Source: Bacillota bacterium
Lineage (GTDB): Bacteria > Bacillota > Clostridia > Peptostreptococcales > Anaerovoracaceae
Assembly (NCBI GenBank): GCA_021443825.1
Contig: JABUTE010000205.1
Location: forward strand, 1-14,019
Direction: 5' to 3'
DNA length: 14,019 nt
The notes beneath the pieces are model-generated. The model was not told the DNA's origin and searched no databases. It saw nothing but the letters and a program-made list of their open reading frames with translations. A program made the position numbers and the translations under genes. Positions 1 to 6,118 of this stretch are shown in pieces; position 1 is the first letter of the stretch; every line of letters begins with the position of its first letter.

Positions 1-1307
1 GCGAATGCTGGTTTGAAGAAGAAAACTATGCAGCCGAAGAGGGCCGCGGCTATCTGATCGACATCGATCTGAAGTGCAAAGACGGCTACGTCTTCGACGA
101 CGATGCCAAAGCGACCATCAACGGCAAAGAAGCCGAGCTGGTAGTCCATAAGGATAAGAAGACTGCCTATGTCTATACTACCTTCCGTACAGTCGGCGGA
201 GATCTGCTGATCATCACCCAGCCGAAGTCTGTCGAGCTTCATGAGGACGAAAGCTGCTCCTTTACCGTTTCTGCTGCCGGCGGCTCGGGCAATTACGACT
301 ACAAATGGGTGCTGAGCTACGATGCCCATATGTACGATCTGACCGATCCGCAGCAGTATCAGAAAGCTCAATTCGAATATGTCAAATTCGGCGGCAAGTT
401 TACCGGCATGGATACCGCAACGCTGACCTACAGCAATGCGACGTACGATCCGTGGGGCTATGGCGTTTACTGCGTCGTTACCGACAAGACCACCGGCAAG
501 ACAGTCGAGAGCGATCGGGCCGAGCTGGATATCGTTCCCCGCAGTGTTTCTTCGTATGAGGAACTGAAAAACGCGATCGATGATGCGGAAGAGGGCAGCA
601 CCTGCCATATCCGTTTGGATGGGGATATCTATCATCAAGTTGAAAAATACCAATCTTCAACTTTGTATAGCGAAAGGATCATCGTCTCGGAAAAAACCAT
701 CTATCTGGATCTGAACGGCCATACGTTCCAATTCATGGGGCCGGAAAAAAGCGCATTAGCCGTCTATTGCGGCGACCTGATCATCGATGACAGCAAGGGA
801 GGCGGCAAGGTGATCGCCGACGGCATGGTCGATAAGGATACGCCGATGCATGCGATCGTGGCCTCCGGTGGTGGCGTAGGTTGCAGATTCGAGACCAACC
901 TGACCGTTAACGGCGGAACCTTCATCAGTGCACAAGGCTATGCCGTTATGGCATATCAAGGAACAGTTAAATTGAACGGCGGAACGTATCAGGGCTACAA
1001 AATGACGGTTAAAGTGGGTGCTCCAGGTCCGGAGATCCAGTTTAACGGCGGCACTTTTCTAAAGCCGACAGCAACGGGATCCGGTGGCGAAACGATGCAA
1101 CTGGACTGCGAAAAACCTTTCACCTTTAACGGCGGTACGGTCTACGGAACGATCGATATCCTTACGACCGGTACCGATAAAAAAGATTCCTGGTATGTAA
1201 AAGGACATTTGGGCACCGGTGTAAAGGTATATATCAACGGTGCTCCGGCAACCAATGATGCGATCCAAAAAACAACGCTCACCGGAGATCCCATCGAGTT
1301 CAAATAA
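1..1307 (+). CDS. Partial surface/secreted protein: Ig-like region plus NGGT-repeat beta-helix (3' end only)
   Basis: The reading frame is open from base 3 to a tandem TAA TAA stop, so only the last 434 residues are visible and the start lies outside the window. The first 70 or so visible residues look like a small beta-rich repeat ending in an NGKEAELV-type strand. An Ig-like segment follows (ITQPKSVELHEDESCSFTV to YGVYCVVTD), as seen in adhesin-like proteins. From about visible residue 180 on, short beta strands carry four NGGT turns (coded near 905, 972, 1041 and 1127), each written with the same AACGGCGG core, which suggests a right-handed parallel beta-helix. The C-terminus (DPIEFK) has no LPxTG motif, membrane anchor or SLH domain, so any anchoring signal must be N-terminal or absent. 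No catalytic residues can be assigned. Secretion and a host- or polysaccharide-facing role are inference from composition. Confidence 0.75.
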   Translation, partial: ECWFEEENYAAEEGRGYLIDIDLKCKDGYVFDDDAKATINGKEAELVVHKDKKTAYVYTTFRTVGGDLLIITQPKSVELHEDESCSFTVSAAGGSGNYDYKWVLSYDAHMYDLTDPQQYQKAQFEYVKFGGKFTGMDTATLTYSNATYDPWGYGVYCVVTDKTTGKTVESDRAELDIVPRSVSSYEELKNAIDDAEEGSTCHIRLDGDIYHQVEKYQSSTLYSERIIVSEKTIYLDLNGHTFQFMGPEKSALAVYCGDLIIDDSKGGGKVIADGMVDKDTPMHAIVASGGGVGCRFETNLTVNGGTFISAQGYAVMAYQGTVKLNGGTYQGYKMTVKVGAPGPEIQFNGGTFLKPTATGSGGETMQLDCEKPFTFNGGTVYGTIDILTTGTDKKDSWYVKGHLGTGVKVYINGAPATNDAIQKTTLTGDPIEFK

Positions 1308-1312
1308 TAAAT

Positions 1313-1329
1313 GACTGCGAGCGGCAGTC
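1313..1329 (+). terminator. Small hairpin just after the surface-protein stop
   Basis: GACTGC and GCAGTC form a perfect 6-bp stem around the loop GAGCG. No T-run follows, so it is not a terminator alone. It sits 11 bases before the true terminator hairpin and may protect the 3' end of the transcript or assist termination. Confidence 0.35.
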
Positions 1330-1340
1330 TAAACGCATAA

Positions 1341-1372
1341 AACAGGGAGCCTCATCGGCCCCCTGTTTTTTC
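1341..1372 (+). terminator. Rho-independent terminator of the surface-protein gene, possibly bidirectional
   Basis: AACAGGG pairs with CCCTGTT and GCC with GGC, with a single A/C mismatch between them and a TCATC loop, followed by a run of six T. Read on the minus strand the same stem is followed by TTTTAT, so it could also end the convergent DUF5688 transcript, which shows no better terminator nearer its stop. Confidence 0.85.
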
Positions 1373-1421
1373 CTATGGAAGATTTTCCGGCGGAATGCTT
1401 TCGGCGTCCGCTTGCAAGACA

Positions 1422-1559
1422 GTGCCGCCGGTGCCGGCGGGCTTTGCGCAGGCACCCGTATCGGCCTGGAACAAGAGACGCCATGTTCGGGCGCGCTGCC
1501 CCGTCAGGGAACAAGAGACACTACCCCCGGCACGGGGTGCCCGGCAAACCCCCGGATCT
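1422..1559. other. G+C-rich convergent intergenic stretch with short repeats and no gene
   Basis: Between the two convergent genes lies a G+C-rich stretch in which I see no supported gene. It contains a 16-base near-palindrome at 1425-1440 (CCGCCGG, two bases, CCGGCGG), a bulged GGCAC/GTGCC hairpin near 1529-1543, and a 12-base direct repeat GGAACAAGAGAC at 1468-1479 and 1508-1519. Open frames on both strands match no family I recognise. Confidence 0.4.
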
Positions 1560-2474
1560 TCAGTGCAACGGACCATCCCCGCTTTCTGCAACCAGAATGG
1601 CATCCTTTTCTGCATCGTACCGATACAGGGTATTGGAGAGCAGGTCTTCCTCCTCTACCTCGTATTTATTGACATTGCAGAGCATGGAATGAAGCAGCTT
1701 CGGATCGGCCTCCTCGCTGCAGGGAATCAGCAGCATCTCATGCACCGAAGATGGGATCATATAAAAGCTGCCGCCAAGAAGCGCCGCCGCATCCTGCAGG
1801 AATCCCGGATACAGGACAGCCGCAGCCCCCATGAAGGCTCCCTGCACCGAGGCAACATAGGCGGGCAGGGAATCTGCTTGCGGAACATCCTCTCCGAGCA
1901 TGCGGGCGATCACCTCTTCTAAAGGCTGCAGCGTTGCCGGCCGGTTGCGGGGGGCAAATTCCAGCGCATCATCAAACAGCTCGTCCTCGGTGATACCGAA
2001 GGAATCCAGCAGGTCCTTGCGCACCAGAAGCGACGGCGTCTGCCCGGCAGAGGGCTCCATCACGAAGCGGCAGAGCAGCGCCATGTCGTGCACCGTGCGA
2101 AAGGGAACGTCTTCCAACAGCTCCTCATTGCCCTCGATGGGGATCAGCTGCAGCACCAGCGTTTCGCGCATGCGGTCATAATCGTTCAGCTGTGCAAAGG
2201 GCAGGGAAGGCATCCGTTCCATGGAGTCGGAAACAAACTGACATGCCCTGTCTGCCGAAGACCGAAAGTCGCCGGTCAACCGGTAATCGCTGTAGATGGC
2301 CTCTGCGTTGATGACCGGCCCTGCGTTTTTGTCTTTGAAGCAGACGGAGATGCCGTCGTAGGAGCGGCCACGGGTCTTGCTGAGATAGATGCTGCTGATA
2401 TCGGCCTGGGGAAATCCGGATTTCAGATCCTCGATCAGCCGGTCGCGGAACTGTGGATAGGTAAGTGTGTTCAT
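1560..2474 (-). CDS. DUF5688 family protein, function unknown
   Basis: This 304-residue protein has no signal peptide and no membrane segment and is rich in acidic residues, so it is probably cytoplasmic. Its features match the DUF5688 family of gut Clostridia: an N-terminal YPQFRDRLIEDLK helix, a central VRKDLLDSFGITEDELFDDALE segment (residues 151-172) followed by a PR-containing stretch, then GAAAVLYPGFLQDAAALLGGSFYMIPSSVHEMLLIP (216-251) and a C-terminal VNKYEVEEEDLLSNTLYRYD segment (268-287). The family has no established biochemical role that I know of. The ATG is preceded by a textbook AGGAGG at good spacing. It is transcribed alone, convergent to the surface-protein gene and divergent from the ABC importer, and its promoter is embedded in a long inverted repeat. 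Family assignment is by remembered pattern, not by search. Confidence 0.8.
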   Translation of the reverse strand: MNTLTYPQFRDRLIEDLKSGFPQADISSIYLSKTRGRSYDGISVCFKDKNAGPVINAEAIYSDYRLTGDFRSSADRACQFVSDSMERMPSLPFAQLNDYDRMRETLVLQLIPIEGNEELLEDVPFRTVHDMALLCRFVMEPSAGQTPSLLVRKDLLDSFGITEDELFDDALEFAPRNRPATLQPLEEVIARMLGEDVPQADSLPAYVASVQGAFMGAAAVLYPGFLQDAAALLGGSFYMIPSSVHEMLLIPCSEEADPKLLHSMLCNVNKYEVEEEDLLSNTLYRYDAEKDAILVAESGDGPLH

Positions 2475-2494
2475 AGGTTCCTCCTGAATTCATT

Positions 2495-2547
2495 AAATGG
2501 AAAATAATGGTAACTTGCTGATATGATATTACCATAAATTTCCATTT
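2495..2547. repeat. Imperfect inverted repeat with 19-bp arms (operator-like) before the DUF5688 gene
   Basis: Arm one (2495-2513, AAATGGAAAATAATGGTAA) and arm two (2529-2547, TTACCATAAATTTCCATTT) match at 17 of 19 positions as inverted copies, around a 15-base centre. Arm two fills the spacer of the candidate minus-strand promoter and arm one covers the early transcribed region. It could be a double operator, an RNA stem in the leader, or a very small mobile-element remnant. Confidence 0.7.
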
Positions 2548-2553
2548 ATTCAA
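2526..2553 (-). promoter_or_regulatory. Candidate promoter of the DUF5688 gene
   Basis: On the minus strand TTGAAT (2548-2553) and TAATAT (2526-2531) are separated by 16 bases, each matching the sigma-A consensus at four of six positions. The start would fall near 2519, giving a leader of about 45 bases. Quality is moderate, and its position inside the inverted repeat is the main support. Confidence 0.45.
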
Positions 2554-2667
2554 GAAGAAATTACAAATTCTGGAAATAATACCGCCAAAATCCACAAATA
2601 CCATGCCGTCTTCCGACATGCCGCAGCCATTCCTATCAGAATAGTAAAGCAAGCACTTCGATCACCC

Positions 2668-2704
2668 GATGGCAGCATGCTACGCTTTCGCTTCTGCTGC
2701 CATC
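2668..2704. repeat. Inverted repeat with perfect 10-bp arms
   Basis: GATGGCAGCA (2668-2677) and TGCTGCCATC (2695-2704) are perfect inverted copies around a 17-base loop. Neither strand has a T-run after the stem, so it is unlikely to be a terminator. Part of it, GGCAGC followed by ATGCT, recurs at 2709-2721 with a two-base insertion. Confidence 0.6.
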
Positions 2705-2771
2705 TTCCGGCAGCGTATGCTCTTCTGATCGTGCAGCGGCCGTGGATCTCCTCGTATGCGCATATAAATGC

Positions 2772-2787
2772 ATAAAATAGATTTTAT
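2772..2787. repeat. AT-rich palindrome upstream of the importer operon
   Basis: ATAAAAT and ATTTTAT flank a central AG, giving perfect 7-bp arms. It lies about 55 bases before the -35 element of the importer promoter, next to the palindromes ATGCGCAT (2756-2763) and ATGCAT (2768-2773). It is a plausible distal operator, but no known regulator box can be assigned. Confidence 0.45.
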
Positions 2788-2828
2788 CCGCATAATTTAA
2801 AATATTTATGAAAATATATAGATAATAT

Positions 2829-2847
2829 ATGCAAAAAGTATTTGCAT
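2829..2847. promoter_or_regulatory. Operator-like palindrome ATGCAAA-N5-TTTGCAT over the -35 element
   Basis: Perfect 7-bp arms (2829-2835 and 2841-2847) flank AAGTA, and the right arm contains the proposed -35 hexamer. A protein bound here would directly control access of RNA polymerase to the amino-acid importer operon. The regulator is unknown. Confidence 0.55.
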
Positions 2848-2870
2848 TCCGAAATCGGATGTTGTATAGT
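2842..2870 (+). promoter_or_regulatory. Promoter of the amino-acid importer operon
   Basis: TTGCAT (2842-2847) and TATAGT (2865-2870) are separated by 17 bases. The -10 matches consensus at five of six positions, while the -35 keeps only the TTG, which fits a regulated promoter. The spacer carries a second palindrome, TCCGA-AA-TCGGA (2848-2859). The predicted start near 2877 leaves a leader too short for a T-box or riboswitch. Confidence 0.65.
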
Positions 2871-2921
2871 ACGACCATCGAATTGAAAATATATTGATTT
2901 TTATATCGGAGGCATTCAAAA

Positions 2922-3803
2922 ATGAAAAAGACACTCGCAATCATCCTCACATTCGTGATGCTCTTCTCCTTCGCATCCTGCGGCAAGAAGACCGAACCCA
3001 CCGAAGTCATCAAGGGCGTCGGTAAGGCCGACATCAAGGTCGAAAACGCAGAAGGCGTTCTCGCAGAAGTATTAAAGAAGGGCGTTCTCACCATCGGCAC
3101 CTCTCCCGACTTTGCTCCTTCTGAGTATATCGACATGGAGACCAACGAGCTGAAGGGCTGCGAAATGGTCCTGGCACAGTACGTTGCCAATACCCTGGGC
3201 GTGCAGCTGGTGGTCGAACAGATGGACTTCAGCGGCGTTCTCACCGCAGTTGACACCGGCAAGGTCGACATCGGCATCTCCGGCTTCGGATGGAAGAAAG
3301 ACAGAGCCGAGCTGTACGAGCTGACCCACGGCTACACCGGCACTTCCGAAGCATCGCACCATACCATTCTGGTTCGCACCGAAGACAAGGATAAGTATAA
3401 TTCTCTTGCCGATTTCGACGGCGTTCATATCAACGCGCAGGCAGGCTCGCTGCAGCAGATGTATGTAGAAGATCAGCTGCCCAACGCAAATCTGGAGCTG
3501 GTCACCACCATCGACCAGTCCATCCTGAACCTGCAGACCGGCAAGGTCGATGCCGTCGCTCTGGCAAGGACCTCTGCCACCCAGTATGCCAATACCTCTG
3601 ACGGCATGTTCTACTCCATGCTCGATAAGAACATCGAGTTCGACCTGAGCATGTACGACGATTATTCCGGCAACGTCATGGCCTGCAAGAAGGGCGAGAC
3701 CTCTATGGTCGAGGTGCTCAATCAGATCATCGCCGATGTAACGGAAAAGAATCTCTATACCGAATGGTACGATGCAGCCAAAAAGGATGCAGGTATCGAA
3801 TAA
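2922..3803 (+). CDS. Polar amino-acid ABC transporter, substrate-binding lipoprotein
   Basis: This 293-residue protein captures an amino acid outside the membrane and hands it to the permease encoded next. Residues 1-20 form a lipoprotein signal: KK, a hydrophobic core (LAIILTFVMLF), then the lipobox FASC with the lipidated Cys20. A linker of about 30 residues leads to a family-3 solute-binding domain starting at GVLTIGTSPDFAPSEY (about residue 55). Typical segments follow: FSGVLTAVDTGKVDIGISGF, an A-G-S-rich hinge region (NAQAGSLQQMY) and ILNLQTGKVDAVAL. The ATG at 2922 follows GGAGG (2908-2912) at suitable spacing. Codon use is strongly biased to AAG, GTC and ATC, consistent with high expression. 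The genes for permease and ATPase follow directly. The exact ligand cannot be read from sequence, so I give no gene symbol. Confidence 0.92.
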   Translation: MKKTLAIILTFVMLFSFASCGKKTEPTEVIKGVGKADIKVENAEGVLAEVLKKGVLTIGTSPDFAPSEYIDMETNELKGCEMVLAQYVANTLGVQLVVEQMDFSGVLTAVDTGKVDIGISGFGWKKDRAELYELTHGYTGTSEASHHTILVRTEDKDKYNSLADFDGVHINAQAGSLQQMYVEDQLPNANLELVTTIDQSILNLQTGKVDAVALARTSATQYANTSDGMFYSMLDKNIEFDLSMYDDYSGNVMACKKGETSMVEVLNQIIADVTEKNLYTEWYDAAKKDAGIE

Positions 3804-3843
3804 GCGCCGGCCGTATTAACAGAAGGGAAACAGGCTTACAAAT

Positions 3844-4509
3844 ATGTCAATGTCCATTTTGGATGTGTTAATCCAATACTATCCGATCTTTCTGAAGGGT
3901 GCGCTGGGAACCCTGAAGTTTGCAGCTATCGCTGTATTCTTCGGGTCGCTGCTAGGCTCGCTCATCGCTCTTTTGAATCTGTCAAAGAACAAGATCCTTA
4001 ATATCATCGCGCTGGTCTATGTCAATGTGCTCCGCGGCACGCCGCTGCTGGTGCAGATGTATATCGCTTATTACTTCCTTCCCATGGCCTTCCCCATTCT
4101 GGAAGGTCTGGGAAAGACAGCGACCGTCATCTTAGCGCTGATCATCAACTCGTCGGCCTATGTGTCCGAGATCATCCGCTCCGGTATCCAGTCTGTCGAT
4201 AAGGGGCAGACCGAAGCCGCCCGTTCGCTGGGCATGAGCGCAAAGAACTGCATGATCCGCATCGTTCTTCCCCAGGCGGTCAAGAACATTCTGCCGGCTT
4301 TGGCCAACGAATACATTGCGATGATCAAAGAGACCTCTCTTGCCGGCACCTTCATGCTGTACGAGCTGATGTATACCAAGGTGCTGCTTGCCACCAAGTA
4401 TCTGGTATGGCAGCCCCTGTTCATCATCGCCGGCATCTATCTGGTCATGACCATGGTTCTGACCTCCCTTGTAAGAATTCTGGAAAAGAGGTTATCCGTA
4501 AGTGACTAA
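3844..4509 (+). CDS. Polar amino-acid ABC transporter, permease (HisM family)
   Basis: This 221-residue membrane protein forms the translocation channel of the importer. Several long hydrophobic segments are visible, roughly residues 17-45, 52-78, 90-110 and 185-210. The EAA loop that docks on the ATPase is clear at about residue 123 (EAARSLGMSAKN), followed by the family's LPQAVKNILPALANEYI segment. The RGTPLLVQ motif at about 64-71 is diagnostic of the His/Glu/Gln family of permeases. Length is normal for the family. The start at 3844 has only a weak, distant Shine-Dalgarno (AAGGGA near 3823-3828). A second ATG lies two codons downstream. The gene follows the binding protein after 40 bases and overlaps the ATPase gene by 8. 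Confidence 0.93.
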   Translation: MSMSILDVLIQYYPIFLKGALGTLKFAAIAVFFGSLLGSLIALLNLSKNKILNIIALVYVNVLRGTPLLVQMYIAYYFLPMAFPILEGLGKTATVILALIINSSAYVSEIIRSGIQSVDKGQTEAARSLGMSAKNCMIRIVLPQAVKNILPALANEYIAMIKETSLAGTFMLYELMYTKVLLATKYLVWQPLFIIAGIYLVMTMVLTSLVRILEKRLSVSD

Positions 4510-5251
4510 GAATATAACCAAAGAAGTTTTGATCGAAACGGTCGGCCTTGAAAAGAGCTTCGGAAGTCTGAAGGTCCTCAAGGGGATCAACGAAAAGATC
4601 TATAAGGGAGAAGTCATCTCGATCATCGGCGCCTCCGGCGGCGGAAAATCCACATTTTTAAGATGCCTCAATATGCTGGAGGTTCCTACCGGCGGCCATG
4701 TCTATTTCGAAGGCGAGGAGCTGGTAAACGGAAGCACCGACCTGGATCTGCACCGGCAAAAGATCGGTATGGTATTCCAGCAGTTCAACGTATTTCCCCA
4801 TATGACCGTGCTGGAAAACATCACCATCACCCCCATTCTGGAAAAGCATCTCTCCAAGGCCGATGCCCAGGCCGAAGCCATGGAGCTGCTGAAGATGGTC
4901 GGTCTTGAAGACAAGGTCAACGAATATCCCAGAAAGCTTTCCGGCGGACAGAAGCAGCGCCTTGCCATCGTAAGGGCTCTTGCCATGCACCCCGATGTGA
5001 TGCTCTTTGACGAGCCCACCAGCGCTTTGGATCCGGAAATGGTCAAAGGCGTTCTGCAGGTCATCAAAGACCTGGCCGATACCGGCATGACCTGCGTCAT
5101 CGTCACCCACGAGATGGGCTTTGCCCGCGAGGTCAGCGACCGGGTGCTCTTTATCGATGAGGGCATCATCGCAGAAGAGGGCACACCCGAAGAGATCTTC
5201 GATCATCCCCAGAACCCCAGAACGAAGGAATTCCTGTCGCAGGTACTCTAA
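4502..5251 (+). CDS. Polar amino-acid ABC transporter, ATP-binding protein (GlnQ type)
   Basis: This 249-residue cytoplasmic ATPase drives the importer. All nucleotide-binding motifs are present: Walker A GASGGGKST (43-51), Q-loop Q94, signature LSGGQ (146-150), Walker B VMLFDE (166-171), D-loop SALD and switch His203 in VTHEM. The Walker A has Gly where most relatives have Ser (GPSGSGKST), which still fits the GxxGxGK[ST] pattern. The start is a GTG at 4502 that overlaps the end of the permease gene by 8 bases, with AGAGG at 4487-4491 as its ribosome binding site, so it is likely translationally coupled. A strong terminator follows 21 bases after the stop, closing a three-gene operon with binding protein, permease and ATPase in transport order. 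Confidence 0.95.
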   Translation: MTKNITKEVLIETVGLEKSFGSLKVLKGINEKIYKGEVISIIGASGGGKSTFLRCLNMLEVPTGGHVYFEGEELVNGSTDLDLHRQKIGMVFQQFNVFPHMTVLENITITPILEKHLSKADAQAEAMELLKMVGLEDKVNEYPRKLSGGQKQRLAIVRALAMHPDVMLFDEPTSALDPEMVKGVLQVIKDLADTGMTCVIVTHEMGFAREVSDRVLFIDEGIIAEEGTPEEIFDHPQNPRTKEFLSQVL

Positions 5252-5272
5252 CACCTGCAAAAATGTATTTCG

Positions 5273-5303
5273 GCGCAGCCCTGCGGCTGCGCTTTTTCTT
5301 TTT
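5273..5303 (+). terminator. Rho-independent terminator of the importer operon
   Basis: GCGCAGCC (5273-5280) and GGCTGCGC (5285-5292) form a perfect 8-bp stem with loop CTGC, followed by TTTTTCTTTTT. It separates the importer from the CYTH gene. Confidence 0.95.
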
Positions 5304-5348
5304 GCATAAGAAACGGGGCGGAAAATTGCACAGGCTGTGCCAAAGGGC

Positions 5349-5377
5349 TTGCAATCCTTGCGGATCCATGATAATAT
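5349..5377 (+). promoter_or_regulatory. Promoter of the CYTH-domain gene
   Basis: TTGCAA (5349-5354) and TAATAT (5372-5377) are separated by 17 bases. Each matches consensus at four of six positions. The predicted start near 5384 gives a leader of about 23 bases containing the ribosome binding site. A small palindrome, GCACA-GGC-TGTGC, lies just upstream at 5328-5340. Confidence 0.6.
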
Positions 5378-5406
5378 ATCGCGCACACTTTTTAATGGAG
5401 TATTGT

Positions 5407-6045
5407 ATGGAATCCGAATTAAAATACGCAATCCCGTCGAAAGAAACCGCAGATACCATCTGGGACGACATGTTCCTGTCGCGCTACAGCGATAATTCCT
5501 CTGCAGAGGTGGTCGTCATGAAGGCGATCTATTTCGATACCGAAGACCATGCCCTTTCCCGCAACGATGTGGCCTTTCGAGTCCGCTCGGAGGGCGAGCT
5601 GTCGTTTGCTACCCTCAAATGGGGCGGGCAGACGGTAAACGGTCTGCACGAAAGAGGCGAGATCAACATTCCCGTCAGCGGCGAAGAGATCTTCATCCAG
5701 CCACCGGTCGATCTGTTTAAAGAAAGCGAAGCCGGTCAGCGTCTCATCCGCCTGATCGGCGATAAGCCGTTATACAATCTGCTGGAGACCCGTTTTCTGC
5801 GCAGAAGGCTGAAGCTGCATTATAAAAACAGCATTTTCGAGCTTGCCGTCGATACCGGAAGCGTCATCACCGATCGGGGAAACGCCCCTGTATGTGAGCT
5901 TGAGATCGAGCTCTACCTGGGCAACATGGAAGACCTGAAGGGAATCGGCGCCATCATTTCCCGGCAGTACGGCCTGCAGCCCGAAAATACATCCAAACTG
6001 GCGCGAGGATTGTCGTTGCTCGCACTTGATGAAAGCGAAAAATAA
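5407..6045 (+). CDS. CYTH-domain triphosphate-tunnel metalloenzyme-like protein
   Basis: This 212-residue protein belongs to the CYTH superfamily, whose members bind triphosphate compounds and divalent metals inside a beta barrel (inorganic triphosphatases, class IV adenylate cyclases, thiamine triphosphatase). The N-terminal signature ExExK is E2-S-E4-L-K6. Further tunnel positions follow: YFDT (42-45), RVR (58-60), LK (70-71), R83 and E85, R129 and R132-134, ELAVD (145-149), CELEIEL (163-169) and SK near 196. All the basic and acidic tunnel residues seem present, so activity is likely; inorganic triphosphatase is my best guess. No CHAD domain is fused. The frame is open from 5263, but ATG 5407 is chosen because TGGAG (5396-5400) precedes it, the promoter lies just upstream, and the ExExK signature then sits at the N-terminus. 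Confidence 0.85.
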   Translation: MESELKYAIPSKETADTIWDDMFLSRYSDNSSAEVVVMKAIYFDTEDHALSRNDVAFRVRSEGELSFATLKWGGQTVNGLHERGEINIPVSGEEIFIQPPVDLFKESEAGQRLIRLIGDKPLYNLLETRFLRRRLKLHYKNSIFELAVDTGSVITDRGNAPVCELEIELYLGNMEDLKGIGAIISRQYGLQPENTSKLARGLSLLALDESEK

Positions 6046-6054
6046 TGATATAAT
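6026..6054 (+). promoter_or_regulatory. Promoter of tig with a palindrome over the -10 element
   Basis: TTGATG (6026-6031) and a perfect TATAAT (6049-6054) are separated by 17 bases, with TG one base before the -10 (extended -10). The -35 lies inside the 3' end of the CYTH gene. The perfect inverted repeat TAATGAT-ATA-ATCATTA (6043-6059) covers the -10 and the CYTH stop codon, and could be an operator or just an AT-rich coincidence. Confidence 0.75.
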
Positions 6055-6082
6055 CATTAATTGGTTTGATATTTGTTAACAA

Positions 6083-6106
6083 TTGCCTGAACGTAAGGCA
6101 AATTTT
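6083..6106 (+). terminator. Weak hairpin in the tig leader
   Basis: TTGCCT (6083-6088) and AGGCAA (6096-6101) pair around a 7-base loop, followed by only TTTT. It is too weak to call a firm terminator. It may partly end CYTH transcripts or shape the tig leader just before the ribosome binding site (AGGAGG, 6107-6112). Confidence 0.3.
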
Positions 6107-6118
6107 AGGAGGATAAAA

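Larger units (their letters stand above)
2554..2828. other. Divergent intergenic region without a supported gene
   Basis: No gene is supported here. Bases 2580-2755 are more G+C-rich than both flanks and hold a 10-bp-arm hairpin (2668-2704). Bases 2756-2828 are strongly AT-rich and hold several ATGC-containing palindromes. The minus-strand open frame crossing this stretch runs antisense into the importer gene and resembles no family. The G+C-rich block could be the decayed remnant of a gene. Confidence 0.5.

Noticed and set aside
884..1140. Direct-repeat array or CRISPR-like structure in the surface gene
   Set aside because: The repeated AACGGCGG cores encode NGGT turns of a beta-helix in one reading frame; the units diverge and have no spacer pattern.
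2877..2921. T-box or riboswitch before the amino-acid importer
   Set aside because: The leader after the predicted start is only about 45 bases, with no specifier stem, T-box sequence or terminator.
2636..3277. Minus-strand open frame of 213 residues across the importer promoter
   Set aside because: It runs antisense to the binding-protein gene, crosses the AT-rich promoter region, and has no ribosome binding site or family resemblance.
5263..5406. Upstream extension of the CYTH gene
   Set aside because: The extension would cross the importer terminator and the gene's own promoter; ATG 5407 has a ribosome binding site and places ExExK at the N-terminus.
6061..6101. CtsR-like or CIRCE heat-shock operator before tig
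   Set aside because: TTTGATATTTGTT resembles a CtsR half-site, but the repeat period is 7 and not 10 bases, and no TTAGCACTC/GAGTGCTAA pair exists.
6083..6118. TTG start for trigger factor
   Set aside because: ATG 6119 has a perfect AGGAGG six bases upstream and gives the usual N-terminus; the extra 12 residues would start inside a leader hairpin.
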